From positions 44,110-108,109 of the forward strand of contig NZ_AXUS01000009.1 of assembly GCF_000498755.1 (NCBI RefSeq): DNA of 64,000 nt, read 5' to 3'. This document shows positions 25,881-35,050 of the stretch, in pieces (position 1 is the first letter of the stretch; the number at the start of each line of letters is the position of its first letter). Position numbers and translations under genes: made by a program. The notes beneath the pieces were generated by a model, which saw nothing but the letters and a program-made list of their open reading frames with translations, had not been told where the DNA came from and did not search any database. This stretch comes from Clostridioides mangenotii TR. GTDB lineage: Bacteria; Bacillota; Clostridia; Peptostreptococcales; Peptostreptococcaceae.

Positions 25881-26288
25881 TTGGATAAATATTTATTCTT
25901 TGCTACATTTAGCCCCGCAGAAGAAGGCGGATATACAATAACATACTATGATGTGCCAGGTTGCATAAGTGAGTGTGATAATATTGAAGATGGTTTAAAA
26001 TACGCGAAAGAAGCTCTAGAGTTACACTTATGGGGACTAGAAGATGATGGCGATATTATCCCTACCCCATCTAAACCAGATGCTATAGAGATAGAACAGG
26101 GAGAATTTTTAGTACCTATAATTGTATTTATGGATTCTGTCAGAGAAGAACTTAGTAATAAGCTTGTAAAAAAGACACTTACAATTCCTTATTGGATCAA
26201 TAGAGAAGCATTAGCAAATAACGTCAACTTTTCTAAAGTATTAGTAGAAGGATTAAAAAGAGAATTAGAAATATCTAAAAGAAAATAA
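25881..26288 (+). CDS. hicB: HicB-family antitoxin-like protein (no HicA beside it)
   Basis: 135 residues from TTG 25881 after GAGGTGATATAA. The N-terminal HicB domain (Y-T-I-T-Y-Y-D-V-P-G-C-I-S-E-C-D) has a degraded RNase H-like fold. The C-terminal ribbon-helix-helix reads K-K-T-L-T-I-P-Y-W-I-N-R-E-A. In a normal module a ~60-residue HicA RNase gene lies next to it. Here the upstream 140 bases and the downstream integrase leave no room for one. Orphan HicB proteins are known in phages and integrative elements as regulators. It probably represses its own promoter. Confidence 0.8.
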   Translation: MDKYLFFATFSPAEEGGYTITYYDVPGCISECDNIEDGLKYAKEALELHLWGLEDDGDIIPTPSKPDAIEIEQGEFLVPIIVFMDSVREELSNKLVKKTLTIPYWINREALANNVNFSKVLVEGLKRELEISKRK

Positions 26289-26309
26289 AAATAAGAAGGT
26301 GATAATAAT

Positions 26310-27444
26310 ATGCAAGGTGGAATCAGAAAGCGCGGCAAGAAATGGTATTATTATTTCGATCTAGGGATCGTAGACGGAAAAAGAAAGAAAGTTGAACGAG
26401 TGGGTGGCACAACTAAGAAAGAAACTGAGAAAGCTCTTAGAGATGCTATAAATGAGTATGAGAGTAGAGGAAAATATATTGAAGAGAGTGAAATGAGTTA
26501 TAGTGATTTTCTAAATCTTTGGTATGAAAATTATGTACTTGTAAACTGTAAAACGAATACTAAAACATCATATTTGAGTATTATAGATAAACATCTTAAA
26601 CCTGCAATCGATAGATACAAACTTAAAAATATAACCCCCTCTTTAATACAAAGTTTTATTAATAGCCTATATAAAAGTGGGTATAGCAAAAACTACCTTT
26701 CTTCTATAGCTATGATCACCCGTGCATCTTTAGAATATGCTGTCTACCCTCTTGAATTAATTAAAGAAAACCCATGTAAATATATAAAATTACCAAAGTA
26801 TGAAAATGAAAAAAAAGAAATCAAAATTATAACAAAAGAACAATTTGACAAATTAATAGATAGATTTCCTCCAGGAACACTCTATTATATACCTTTTCAA
26901 ATTGGCTATTACACTGGAATGCGAGGCGGTGAAGTAACAGCCTTGACTTGGGATGACATTAATTTAAAAGAGAAAACAATCGAAGTTAATAAAACTCTTA
27001 TTATTAATGGAGAGTATAAATATGAGATAGGCACTCCTAAAACAAAAACTTCCTACAGAACTATAACCATTGGAGATACCCTAGTTAATATTTTGAAAAA
27101 ACATAAAAAGTACCAGATGGAAATGAAGTTAAAATATGGAGAGCATTATAGAGACAAAGAATTTATTATTCCAAATCTGGTGTGCACAAATGAGAATGGG
27201 ACCTATACAAAGCTAAGAAGTTTTGACTACTTAACAAGAGTTGCTAAGCAAAAATTAGGCTTTGATTTTACATTTCATATGCTTAGACATACGCATGCAA
27301 CCATGCTTTATACAAAATGGAGCAAATCCAAAAGAAGTACAAACTAGACTAGGACATGCCAACATAAGTGTTACTTTAGATACGTATGCGCATTCTACAG
27401 AAGATTCTTCTAGAAAAGTTGCGGATATATTTGAAAACATATAA
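26310..27444 (+). pseudogene. Tyrosine integrase of the island, frameshifted before the catalytic Tyr
   Basis: An N-terminal AP2-like arm-binding domain (M-Q-G-G-I-R-K-R-G-K-K-W-Y-Y-Y-F), a SAM-like core-binding domain (about 60-150) and a catalytic domain with Arg in Y-T-G-M-R-G-G-E-V and H-M-L-R-H-T-H-A. At 27307-27309 an extra T shifts the frame; the main frame ends S-K-R-S-T-N at 27347. The other frame carries on: I-Q-N-G-A-N-P-K-E-V-Q-T-R-L-G-H and the nucleophile in T-L-D-T-Y-A-H. Without the tyrosine the enzyme cannot recombine, so the island is locked unless another integrase acts. The gene is adjacent to its attachment site, as usual. Confidence 0.9.
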
Positions 27445-27612
27445 AATAGCAATTTGCCACCGAGTTAAACCTTACGGTGGCAAGCCGGAGGCAAATTGCT
27501 ATAATTACTATAAATTAAGATTTCATCAATTCCATGTATCCCTTAGAATTCAGCGTTTTTAGGAGTTCTAGGGAATGGTATTACGTCTCTTATGTTGCCC
27601 ATACCAGTCATG
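27371..27612. repeat. Right copy of the island end (integrase 3' tail, hairpin, asnS 3' end; attR)
   Basis: Matches 8783-9026. The identical core lies in the last ~22 codons of asnS and the ~15 bases after it. The hairpin ATAGCAATTTGCC / GGCAAATTGCTAT (about 27447-27503) serves as a shared terminator between the convergent integrase and asnS. Confidence 0.85.
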
Positions 27613-28940
27613 TACATTATTATTCTCTCAAATCCAAGTCCGAAACCAGAATGTGTAGCAGTACCGAATTTTCTAAGCTCTAAATACCACCAATAATCTT
27701 CTCTGTTTAATCCCATTTCATCTATTTTAGCTAACAAAACATCTTCTCTCTCTTCCCTTTGAGATCCTCCTACGATTTCTCCAACTCCAGGAACTAGTAA
27801 ATCCATAGCTCTAACAGTTTTTCCATCGTCGTTCATTCTCATGTAGAAAGCTTTTATGTCTTTTGGATAATCAGTTACGAACACTGGTGCTCCATATATT
27901 TGCTCTGTAATGTATCTCTCATGCTCAGTTTGTAAGTCGCATCCCCATTCTACTGGATACTCAAACTTGTGACCTGATTCTATTAGCAACTCAACAGCCT
28001 TAGTATAAGTTATTCTAGTAAACTCCGAATTAACTAAGTTGTTTAATCTCTCTAATAATCCTTTATCTATAAATTGGTTAAAGAATTCCATCTCTTCAGG
28101 GGCATTTTCAAGAACATAACTTATAATGTATTTTATCATGTCTTCTGCAAGGTCCATGTTGTCTTCTAAGTCTGCAAAAACTATCTCTGGCTCTATCATC
28201 CAGAACTCAGATGCGTGTCTTCCTGTATATGAATTTTCCGCTCTAAAAGTAGGTCCAAAGGTATATACATTTCTAAATGCAAGTGCCATTATCTCTGCAT
28301 TTAATTGACCACTCACTGTAAGATGTGCTTCTTTACCGAAGAAATCTTCTGTGTAGTCTACTTTTCCTTCATCATTTTTTGCTACATTGTCCATATCTAA
28401 AGTAGTAACTCTAAACATTTCCCCCGCACCTTCTGCATCACTACCTGTTATAATTGGCGAATGTGCGTACACAAAGTTTCTCTCTTGGAAAAATTTATGT
28501 ATAGCATATGCAGCCATTGATCTTATTCTAAACACTGCAGAGAAAGTATTACTTCTAGGTCTTAAATGGGCTATTGTTCTTAAATACTCAAATGAATGCT
28601 TTTTCTTTTGAAGTGGGTATGAACTATCTGATTCACCCTCTATAACTACTTTATGTGCTTGTATCTCTACTGGTTGTTTTGCTCCTTCAGTTGAAACTAG
28701 TTTTCCTTCAACTAATATTGCTGAACTTATAGCAAGTTTAGATATATCTTTAAAATTTTCTAATTTTTCATCGTAAACTACTTGCATATTTTTAAAGAAA
28801 CTTCCATCATTTAGTTCTATAAACCCGAAATTCTTAGAACCTCTTGAAGTCCTTATCCAACCTGCTACAGTTACATCTTTGCCGATATACTGTTCTTTGT
28901 CTCTATATAACTCTTTTACCGTTATAAAATCCTTTTGCAT
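27543..28940 (-). CDS. asnS: Asparaginyl-tRNA synthetase
   Basis: 465 residues, a class IIb synthetase. The N-terminal OB fold binds the anticodon ([11 protein letters not shown]). Motif 2 is [17 protein letters not shown] and motif 3 is [11 protein letters not shown]. It charges tRNA-Asn in the cytosol. AAGGAGGAATAATA precedes ATG 28940. A T-box leader with an Asn specifier controls it. Its 3' end is the integration site of the island and is reconstituted by the inserted DNA, so the protein stays intact. Confidence 0.96.
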   Translation of the reverse strand: MQKDFITVKELYRDKEQYIGKDVTVAGWIRTSRGSKNFGFIELNDGSFFKNMQVVYDEKLENFKDISKLAISSAILVEGKLVSTEGAKQPVEIQAHKVVIEGESDSSYPLQKKKHSFEYLRTIAHLRPRSNTFSAVFRIRSMAAYAIHKFFQERNFVYAHSPIITGSDAEGAGEMFRVTTLDMDNVAKNDEGKVDYTEDFFGKEAHLTVSGQLNAEIMALAFRNVYTFGPTFRAENSYTGRHASEFWMIEPEIVFADLEDNMDLAEDMIKYIISYVLENAPEEMEFFNQFIDKGLLERLNNLVNSEFTRITYTKAVELLIESGHKFEYPVEWGCDLQTEHERYITEQIYGAPVFVTDYPKDIKAFYMRMNDDGKTVRAMDLLVPGVGEIVGGSQREEREDVLLAKIDEMGLNREDYWWYLELRKFGTATHSGFGLGFERIIMYMTGMGNIRDVIPFPRTPKNAEF

Positions 28941-28967
28941 TATTATTCCTCCTTATAAATTTAAATA

Positions 28968-29240
28968 AAAAAAGCCCTTCATCCTGTATAAAGGGACGAA
29001 AAGCTATAATTTCGCGGTACCACCCTAATTGCCAAATTGGCCTCTTAGTAAGCATATGCTTAAAGTCTATAACGGGACTTCCCGTCTAGGTCTACTAACT
29101 TTCGCTTTCGATTAGAAACTCTGAGATGTTCTTCAATATAAATGTCATATTGAGCTTACACCATCCTCAACTCGCTGAAAATCTATATTATACCTACTCT
29201 TCTCTTCTTCGTCTTTATTTTATCATTATTTGCAATAATT
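28968..29240 (-). promoter_or_regulatory. T-box riboswitch of asnS (Asn specifier)
   Basis: The minus strand carries the T-box AGGGTGGTACCGCG at 29026-29013. The stem I elements AGCGAGTTGAGGATGGTGTA and GAACATCTCAGAG place AAC, an Asn codon, in the specifier loop. The terminator CCCTT-N11-AAGGG followed by T7 is at 28996-28968. Uncharged tRNA-Asn would stabilise the antiterminator and turn on asnS. Confidence 0.93.
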
Positions 29241-29246
29241 AATAAA

Positions 29247-29275
29247 AGTATACCAAGTAAAGAATTTTAAGTCAA
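29247..29275 (-). promoter_or_regulatory. SigA promoter of asnS
   Basis: TTGACT (29275-29270), 17-base spacer, TATACT (29252-29247), just before the T-box leader. Confidence 0.75.
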
Positions 29276-29370
29276 TGCTTAATTGAGCTTCCGTTAAGCT
29301 ACATTCAGTATCATTTATTATTTTTAACTTTTTTGTATCGAAAATTAAATAATAAAATTAAATAAATTAT

Positions 29371-29412
29371 AAAAAGCCAGCTTCTACAATTTAGTAAGAA
29401 ATTGGCTTTTTA
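29371..29412 (-). terminator. Terminator of the csp cluster
   Basis: AAAAAGCCA / TTGGCTTTTT hairpin with a further pairing inside, 40 bases after the DUF3787 gene. The remaining gap to the T-box promoter is AT-rich and otherwise empty. Confidence 0.75.
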
Positions 29413-29451
29413 ATTTAAAGTGCATCGTTCTAAGCATGTCTTTATATATAT

Positions 29452-29646
29452 TTATAGTCTACTGCCATTGTCTACCCAATCTTTAGCATCCTCTACAGAT
29501 TTTAATGAAGGTACAGATACATTTGTTTCTTCTCTCAACTTATCTACATCTGCCCAAGCTGCTGTAGATTCAGTTCCAACTTCTGAATTTTTCTTCATTA
29601 TTTTTTGGTTTACACCTTTTAATACTCTTTGCTTTTTACTTGACAT
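29452..29646 (-). CDS. Small spore protein of the DUF3787 (CDIF630_02480-like) family
   Basis: 64 residues with a basic N-terminus and the core T-A-A-W-A-D-V-D-K-L-R-E-E-T-N-V-S-V-P-S, then V-E-D-A-K-D-W-V-D-N-G. This is the W-A-x-V...V-S-I-P-S...A-K-x-W-V-D pattern of DUF3787, found in spore-surface proteins of C. difficile and relatives. GAGGTGAAAAT precedes the ATG. It follows cspC by 48 bases, so it is probably co-transcribed and sporulation-specific. Confidence 0.75.
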   Translation of the reverse strand: MSSKKQRVLKGVNQKIMKKNSEVGTESTAAWADVDKLREETNVSVPSLKSVEDAKDWVDNGSRL

Positions 29647-29694
29647 ATTTTCACCTCTAATACTTAATATTTAGTATTAGTTTTGGCAAAACTA

Positions 29695-31365
29695 CTATAA
29701 ATTATCCGATATTTTTAGAATCGTCGTTCTAAAATCTACTACACCGTATCCTTGCGAATAATTAGGATAATCGTAAATATTTTTTCTTGTTGCACCTAAC
29801 ATCAAATAAGATTTTAAAACTTGTGGATATAAAAGCATTTTTGGAACATCGCTTTGTTTTTTGATATACTCCATTATAAGAGCTAACTCTCCTGCAACAA
29901 CAGAACTACTTATACCAGTTCCAGTTCCAGTTCTGTAAGTATCATTACCGTATGTCGAAATAATGTTTACACCAGGAGCTGAAATATCTGGCTTTACCGA
30001 TATCCCTTTACTTGGACCTTTTGAAGATCCAACCCACATTCCATCGTATCTGTTGTCGTAAGCCCCAACTGTTATAGTCTCATCACCCATCCCAAATAAG
30101 GTTATCGTAGAGAAAGATTCTGTATCTATCAATCCATCATCTCCACCTAAAAGATTTCTATTAGGTAAATATACATTGTACTGACCGTTTACATATATAT
30201 CTGGCTTTAGCCTAAGAGTCCAAGCTCCCGGCTTCATATTTCTAAGATTTATTTCTAAAAGCTCTGAACCTGTAGCAATCCAAGGATAAAAATATCTTAC
30301 TAGATACGTAGTGTCTTCTAAATTAAATGTACCATAATACTCGTAATAATCTGGTGCATAGTATGCAGTATAACTTACTTCTCCAGATGGAGATATTACT
30401 GTTGCATTTATTCTATCTAAGCTTGCTCCTTCTATAAATATATCCAAGTTTTGACCCGTTCCATACTCAATAATAATATCATCTACATCAGTCTGATTTC
30501 TAAATTCCCCCGAATAATGTATGTATGTATTTCTCTGATCTCCTGCTCCAGAGACTACAACAACACCCGGAAGTTGAAGTTCGTCAAATGTATTTAACAT
30601 CGTAATATTTCCAAACGCCGACCTTGCTCCAACTGTTAAGTTTATTACAAGTGATTTTTCAGCTCTAATTGCAATATTTATTACATAAGATATCGCTGCT
30701 AAAAAATCAGAAATTGTATAATTTCGATTTTCTACATAATATTCTCCAGGATAAGATTTTAGTTTAACCACAATCAATTCAGATCCTTCTGTTATGCCTT
30801 TATAGTTTGGATTTATCTTTCCTGTTCCTGCTACTATTCCTGCAGCAATAGTTCCCGTTCCAGTTTCATCTCTACTAAGGCCATCATCATTTCTCGCAAT
30901 AGCTGCATTGATTTCTTCTTTTGTAAATTCACTGCCGAATAGATACCCTTCAGGTGATGGATTTACCTCTCCTTCTTGATCCCAAAGTCTAAATATTTTA
31001 CTGCTTCCATCTTCTCTAATCATGTCCTGATGAAGATAATTTACACCAGAATCTATAATGGCTATTAATACCCCACTTCCGGTAATGTCATTGTAGACAT
31101 TGTTGTATATATAGTTTACTCCAGATACATTTCTAATAGTGTCACCAAAATCAATTTGATCGTTAATTTCTATTAAGGAACTCATTGGCCTTGACTCATT
31201 GTACCATGAAATCTCACTTATATCATTTAGTATATGCGGATCAAAATCTATAGGAGTATAAAGAACAGCAAGTCTTGAATTTAAAATGATAAAGTTATTT
31301 AATCCCCTCGATCTGAGTGCAGTTTCTATATCATCACTAAATACCATATAATAAGATTTCTCCAT
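29695..31365 (-). CDS. cspC: CspC, subtilisin-like pseudoprotease of spore germination
   Basis: 556 residues, with a short prodomain followed by a subtilisin fold with a jelly-roll insertion. The Asp motif I-A-I-I-D-S-G-V-N-Y is kept. The catalytic His is Thr170 (E-T-G-T-G-T-I-A-A) and the Ser is Gly484 (T-G-T-G-I-S-S-S), so it cannot cleave peptide bonds. C. difficile CspC has the same Thr/Gly replacement and takes part in bile-salt germinant signalling upstream of SleC activation. The gene is 11 bases after cspA. Its place in the spore cortex region is inferred from that family. Confidence 0.92.
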   Translation of the reverse strand: MEKSYYMVFSDDIETALRSRGLNNFIILNSRLAVLYTPIDFDPHILNDISEISWYNESRPMSSLIEINDQIDFGDTIRNVSGVNYIYNNVYNDITGSGVLIAIIDSGVNYLHQDMIREDGSSKIFRLWDQEGEVNPSPEGYLFGSEFTKEEINAAIARNDDGLSRDETGTGTIAAGIVAGTGKINPNYKGITEGSELIVVKLKSYPGEYYVENRNYTISDFLAAISYVINIAIRAEKSLVINLTVGARSAFGNITMLNTFDELQLPGVVVVSGAGDQRNTYIHYSGEFRNQTDVDDIIIEYGTGQNLDIFIEGASLDRINATVISPSGEVSYTAYYAPDYYEYYGTFNLEDTTYLVRYFYPWIATGSELLEINLRNMKPGAWTLRLKPDIYVNGQYNVYLPNRNLLGGDDGLIDTESFSTITLFGMGDETITVGAYDNRYDGMWVGSSKGPSKGISVKPDISAPGVNIISTYGNDTYRTGTGTGISSSVVAGELALIMEYIKKQSDVPKMLLYPQVLKSYLMLGATRKNIYDYPNYSQGYGVVDFRTTILKISDNL

Positions 31366-31376
31366 TTATACTCCCC

Positions 31377-33146
31377 CTATCTAAATACTTCAAAAGTTTT
31401 TCTCAAATCTAAAACGCCAAAACCATAACTGTTATTTGGATACGTAATATTAAGATTTTGATCAGCACCTAATTGTATAAATGTCTTAAAACTAGACATA
31501 TTACCCTGATTTACATAGTATCCATCTACGAGTGTGTATTGAAAAAATATTGCAGCTGCTCCTGAAACATGAGCTGCAGCTGCTCCTGTACCTGTAATAG
31601 TTGCGTATGTATTTCCAGGGTAAGGTGCTATTATATTTACTCCAGGTGCAATAATATCAGGCTTCATCCAGTTCTGAACTGTAGGTCCCCTTGAAGAACC
31701 ATTCCAAATACTTTGGTTAAAAGAATTGTAAGCGCCAATTGTGATAACCTCTTCTCTTATACCCGGATAATTAATTGTATACGACGGATCTGGATTTCTA
31801 AATGTTGTTCCTGGTTTTATAAAAACCCTATTCGGCAAATACAGATTGTACCTTCCATTCAATATACTTATACCTGTAAGCCTAACTCTCCATATTCCTC
31901 GTTTCGGAGATCTTAAGTAAATCTGTGTAAATTGCTGTCCAGAAAGAGTTGTAGGATATATATAGGTTAGTGAATATCTAGTGTCTTCGAGATCAAACAA
32001 CCCGCTAACTTCGATATAGTTTGAAAATGCACCAATATTTCTGCTCTGCTCACCAGATGGAGAAAATATTTCTACATCTACTTGGTCCGGTCTCTCAACC
32101 CACAAGTCTAATGTAAGCTCTTCTTCATCTTCGCTCAATTCAAGCTCAATTTCGACCGAATCGCCAACAGATTGTATCCTACCAGTCGTATGTGTCTGTG
32201 TATCACCTTCATCTCCTGCTCCAACTACCTCAATAAATCCCCTTTCAAAGTATCTTGTTGTATCTATATTGTTTAGACCAAGTAAATTGTTACTTCCATA
32301 AGATATATTTATTATCAATGGTCTACTGAGTTGTTGTGCTTTTAAATACGCATATTGAGATGATGCATATAACATTGCATTATTGAAGTTATCACCAATT
32401 CTAGCAAGTTTTACCACTATTAGCTCTGCATCTATTGCTACACCAGCGTATTCAGGATTTACATTTCCCATACCTGCGCATATACCGCTTATCATAGTCC
32501 CTCTTCCTGATTCATCTTGAGATAGGCTAGAGTTATTTTCAGCTATTGCTCTATTTAAATCTTCTCTTGTATACTCAGTTCCAATATAAAAACCATCAGG
32601 AGGATTCCCTTCTATAGTTTGATCCCATAAATACAGAATTTTCGAAGTACCATCTGGATATATAAAATCCTGATGAAGATAGTCTATTCCACTATCGGCT
32701 ACTGCGATTATCACTCCACGCCCAGTTATAGATATATTGGGGTTGTTCTTAAAATAATTTGCACCTATATCTTCGGTTGATACTACACCTTCTGAAACCC
32801 CCTGGCTTACACTGCTTAACGGTGCCATTCTTACTGTTTTTCCGATATCTGTAACTGATCTTAATTTAAGTATGTCTACTGTTCCAGATCTATAGGTTTC
32901 TTTAGTTAGCCTCAACACGCCAAAGTTTTCACTCAATCTTAAAAAGTTATAATTGTACCCTGCCTCTTCAAATTCATTGAAGAAATTAGATGTAAACGTA
33001 ACATTTAAATCATAAAGTACACTATCTTGTCGTATCAAACCATAATTTATTTCTATATCCTCTACAGATTTGGTTTTTTTACTATCTTTTTTATTCTCAT
33101 TGACTATATTATCAGTTTTGTTTGTATAATCACCCTTCTTTATCAT
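31377..33146 (-). CDS. cspA: CspA, subtilisin-like pseudoprotease, separate from cspB
   Basis: 589 residues from ATG 33146. The first 40 residues are Lys/Asp/Asn-rich, then come a prodomain (about 45-120) and a subtilisin fold with a jelly roll. I-A-V-A-D-S-G-I-D-Y retains Asp. The His site reads S-G-R-G-T-M-I (His to Arg) and the Ser site reads T-G-T-G-A-A-A-A-H (Ser to Gly), so this is also a dead protease. In C. difficile CspA is fused to CspB and controls CspC incorporation into spores. Here the two are separate genes 85 bases apart, with a leftover open stretch between. Confidence 0.9.
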   Translation of the reverse strand: MIKKGDYTNKTDNIVNENKKDSKKTKSVEDIEINYGLIRQDSVLYDLNVTFTSNFFNEFEEAGYNYNFLRLSENFGVLRLTKETYRSGTVDILKLRSVTDIGKTVRMAPLSSVSQGVSEGVVSTEDIGANYFKNNPNISITGRGVIIAVADSGIDYLHQDFIYPDGTSKILYLWDQTIEGNPPDGFYIGTEYTREDLNRAIAENNSSLSQDESGRGTMISGICAGMGNVNPEYAGVAIDAELIVVKLARIGDNFNNAMLYASSQYAYLKAQQLSRPLIINISYGSNNLLGLNNIDTTRYFERGFIEVVGAGDEGDTQTHTTGRIQSVGDSVEIELELSEDEEELTLDLWVERPDQVDVEIFSPSGEQSRNIGAFSNYIEVSGLFDLEDTRYSLTYIYPTTLSGQQFTQIYLRSPKRGIWRVRLTGISILNGRYNLYLPNRVFIKPGTTFRNPDPSYTINYPGIREEVITIGAYNSFNQSIWNGSSRGPTVQNWMKPDIIAPGVNIIAPYPGNTYATITGTGAAAAHVSGAAAIFFQYTLVDGYYVNQGNMSSFKTFIQLGADQNLNITYPNNSYGFGVLDLRKTFEVFR

Positions 33147-33231
33147 AATAATCAACCACACTCTCTAAACTTTCTTTAGATTTCTCACTGATATAAATTG
33201 TATATTTCATCAACATAATCATTTAACTAGA

Positions 33232-34851
33232 TCAGTAATATTCCCCTGCCTCTGTTTGATAACTAGCCATATTAGTAATATAAAGACCAGACATATCTAA
33301 TTTTCCAAAACCACTTGCATCGTTTGGATATTTTGTCCCTGCGTCCCTTCTAGCTTGCTCTATTAAAACAGATTTCGACCTTTGAGAATACATAAATAAG
33401 TCATTTCCATCTGCTATACCCCACTGCATAAGAAGTGCACATACCCCTGTAACATGAGGTGTTGCCATACTAGTTCCACTGAGCGCTCCTAATGTTCCAC
33501 CTGGTAAATACGATGAAATTCCTTCCCCTGGAGCCAATAAATCAGGTTTTATTATCCCTGATTCTACATCTCCCTCGCCTGAAAATACAGATACTTGATC
33601 CGTTCTTGAATTATAACTTCCTACTGTGATCACCCTAGAAGCCGTCCCAGGAACAGTTGTTGTAAGTGTTTTTGATGGTGTTAAAAATCTAGTATTTACA
33701 CTTAGACCTTCAGATGTTGGCAGGTATATATCTATACTGCCCATAACTATATCTATTGGTTCAAATACTATTTTCCAGATACCGGCATCGATTGCAGTAT
33801 TTGATCTAAGTTGTATAGAAACCCTCCTAGTTGTTGAGTATGGAGCAATCGGATAAAAATATCCTTGTATAGTTGTATTTAGTAATCTTACATTTAGCTC
33901 CCTAGCTTCAATTGACATAAAATTTGTCCTTGTATTCGCAGGAGTTATCAATCCTACTCTAAATGTATCTACAAAATGAGGCCATATATTTATGTTTAAA
34001 ATAGGTTCATTTTCACCAATGACAAACTCGACTTCCTGCGTTAAATTATTAGAAAGATTTATCCTAGTATGACCCCCTTTATCTCCATTATTTCCAGCAG
34101 CAACGACTATATTATTCTTCCAAAATAAACACATATCATCTATATACTGCTCGAACAGTGAAAGTCCTCTATGTGATCCTTCATTAGTTCCATAGCTAAT
34201 ATTTATAGCAACAGGCAATCTTAACTCTAGCGATCTATCTAGTATAAATTTTATTGCCCTCATAAACTCTGTACTTCTAGAAAAAACATCTGTCTGTCGA
34301 GTTCCTACTCTAACAAATATTATACTTGCATCAGTAGCAATTCCTGCACATATTCCCGCTACATGTGTACCATGGAGACTAGTTGTAGATATAGGTATAG
34401 TTTGAGGTCCATTTATTGACTCGTTTATTTGGACATTATCGTAGACAGTCCCCTCTATAAAACCAGCTGGAGGATTTCCTTCTATAGATTGATCCCAATA
34501 GTAAAGAATTTTTGACTCTCCCGTTGCAGTCCTAAAAATCGGCAAGGTATAATCAATTCCAGAATCTATAATTCCTAAAATAGTTCCCCTACCAGTTAGA
34601 CCTGTTCTACCTTTAAACGATGTTATTCCCGTACTTGAAAAACTTTGAACATCTTGAAGACCCAATGTAAACGGTCTTTCTATATATTCTATTTCAGGGT
34701 ATAGAAGTAACTGATTTACTTGTTCTATATTTTCAAAAGTTATTATTGCGTACATCTGGCTTAATATTTCAACTCTCACACCGAGTTCCTGCTCTAGACG
34801 CATTATATCTCCACTGTATTTAACAATAATTTCATTATCTATACTCCTCAC
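33232..34851 (-). CDS. cspB: CspB, active subtilisin-like germination protease
   Basis: 539 residues with the complete triad: Asp96 in G-I-I-D-S-G-I-D, His160 in L-H-G-T-H-V-A-G and Ser461 in [11 protein letters not shown] prodomain of about 65-70 residues precedes the fold, and the jelly-roll insertion is at about 265-400. By homology it cleaves pro-SleC to start cortex hydrolysis. The GTG at 34851 is the only usual start in frame at this end, but its ribosome-binding site is poor. It is first gene of cspB-cspA-cspC-DUF3787. Confidence 0.93.
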   Translation of the reverse strand: MRSIDNEIIVKYSGDIMRLEQELGVRVEILSQMYAIITFENIEQVNQLLLYPEIEYIERPFTLGLQDVQSFSSTGITSFKGRTGLTGRGTILGIIDSGIDYTLPIFRTATGESKILYYWDQSIEGNPPAGFIEGTVYDNVQINESINGPQTIPISTTSLHGTHVAGICAGIATDASIIFVRVGTRQTDVFSRSTEFMRAIKFILDRSLELRLPVAINISYGTNEGSHRGLSLFEQYIDDMCLFWKNNIVVAAGNNGDKGGHTRINLSNNLTQEVEFVIGENEPILNINIWPHFVDTFRVGLITPANTRTNFMSIEARELNVRLLNTTIQGYFYPIAPYSTTRRVSIQLRSNTAIDAGIWKIVFEPIDIVMGSIDIYLPTSEGLSVNTRFLTPSKTLTTTVPGTASRVITVGSYNSRTDQVSVFSGEGDVESGIIKPDLLAPGEGISSYLPGGTLGALSGTSMATPHVTGVCALLMQWGIADGNDLFMYSQRSKSVLIEQARRDAGTKYPNDASGFGKLDMSGLYITNMASYQTEAGEYY

Positions 34852-34960
34852 CTCTATTCTAATAGTTATATATTCATATATATGTTCTCTTAATATTTTT
34901 TATTATATTTTGATATCATTTGATAATATTAAATAATTTAATTTTGCTTAAAAAATAAAC

Positions 34961-35003
34961 CAGGCCCAAAAGTAGATTTAAATACTTTTGAGCCTGGCCA
35001 TTT
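34961..35003 (-). terminator. Terminator of the aminomutase gene
   Basis: CAGGC(C)CAAAAGTA / TACTTTTG(A)GCCTG hairpin flanked by A and T runs, usable on both strands. Confidence 0.8.
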
Positions 35004-35050
35004 TTTGTTTTACAAATATTTATATTTTTTATTTATATTCTAGTTATAGT

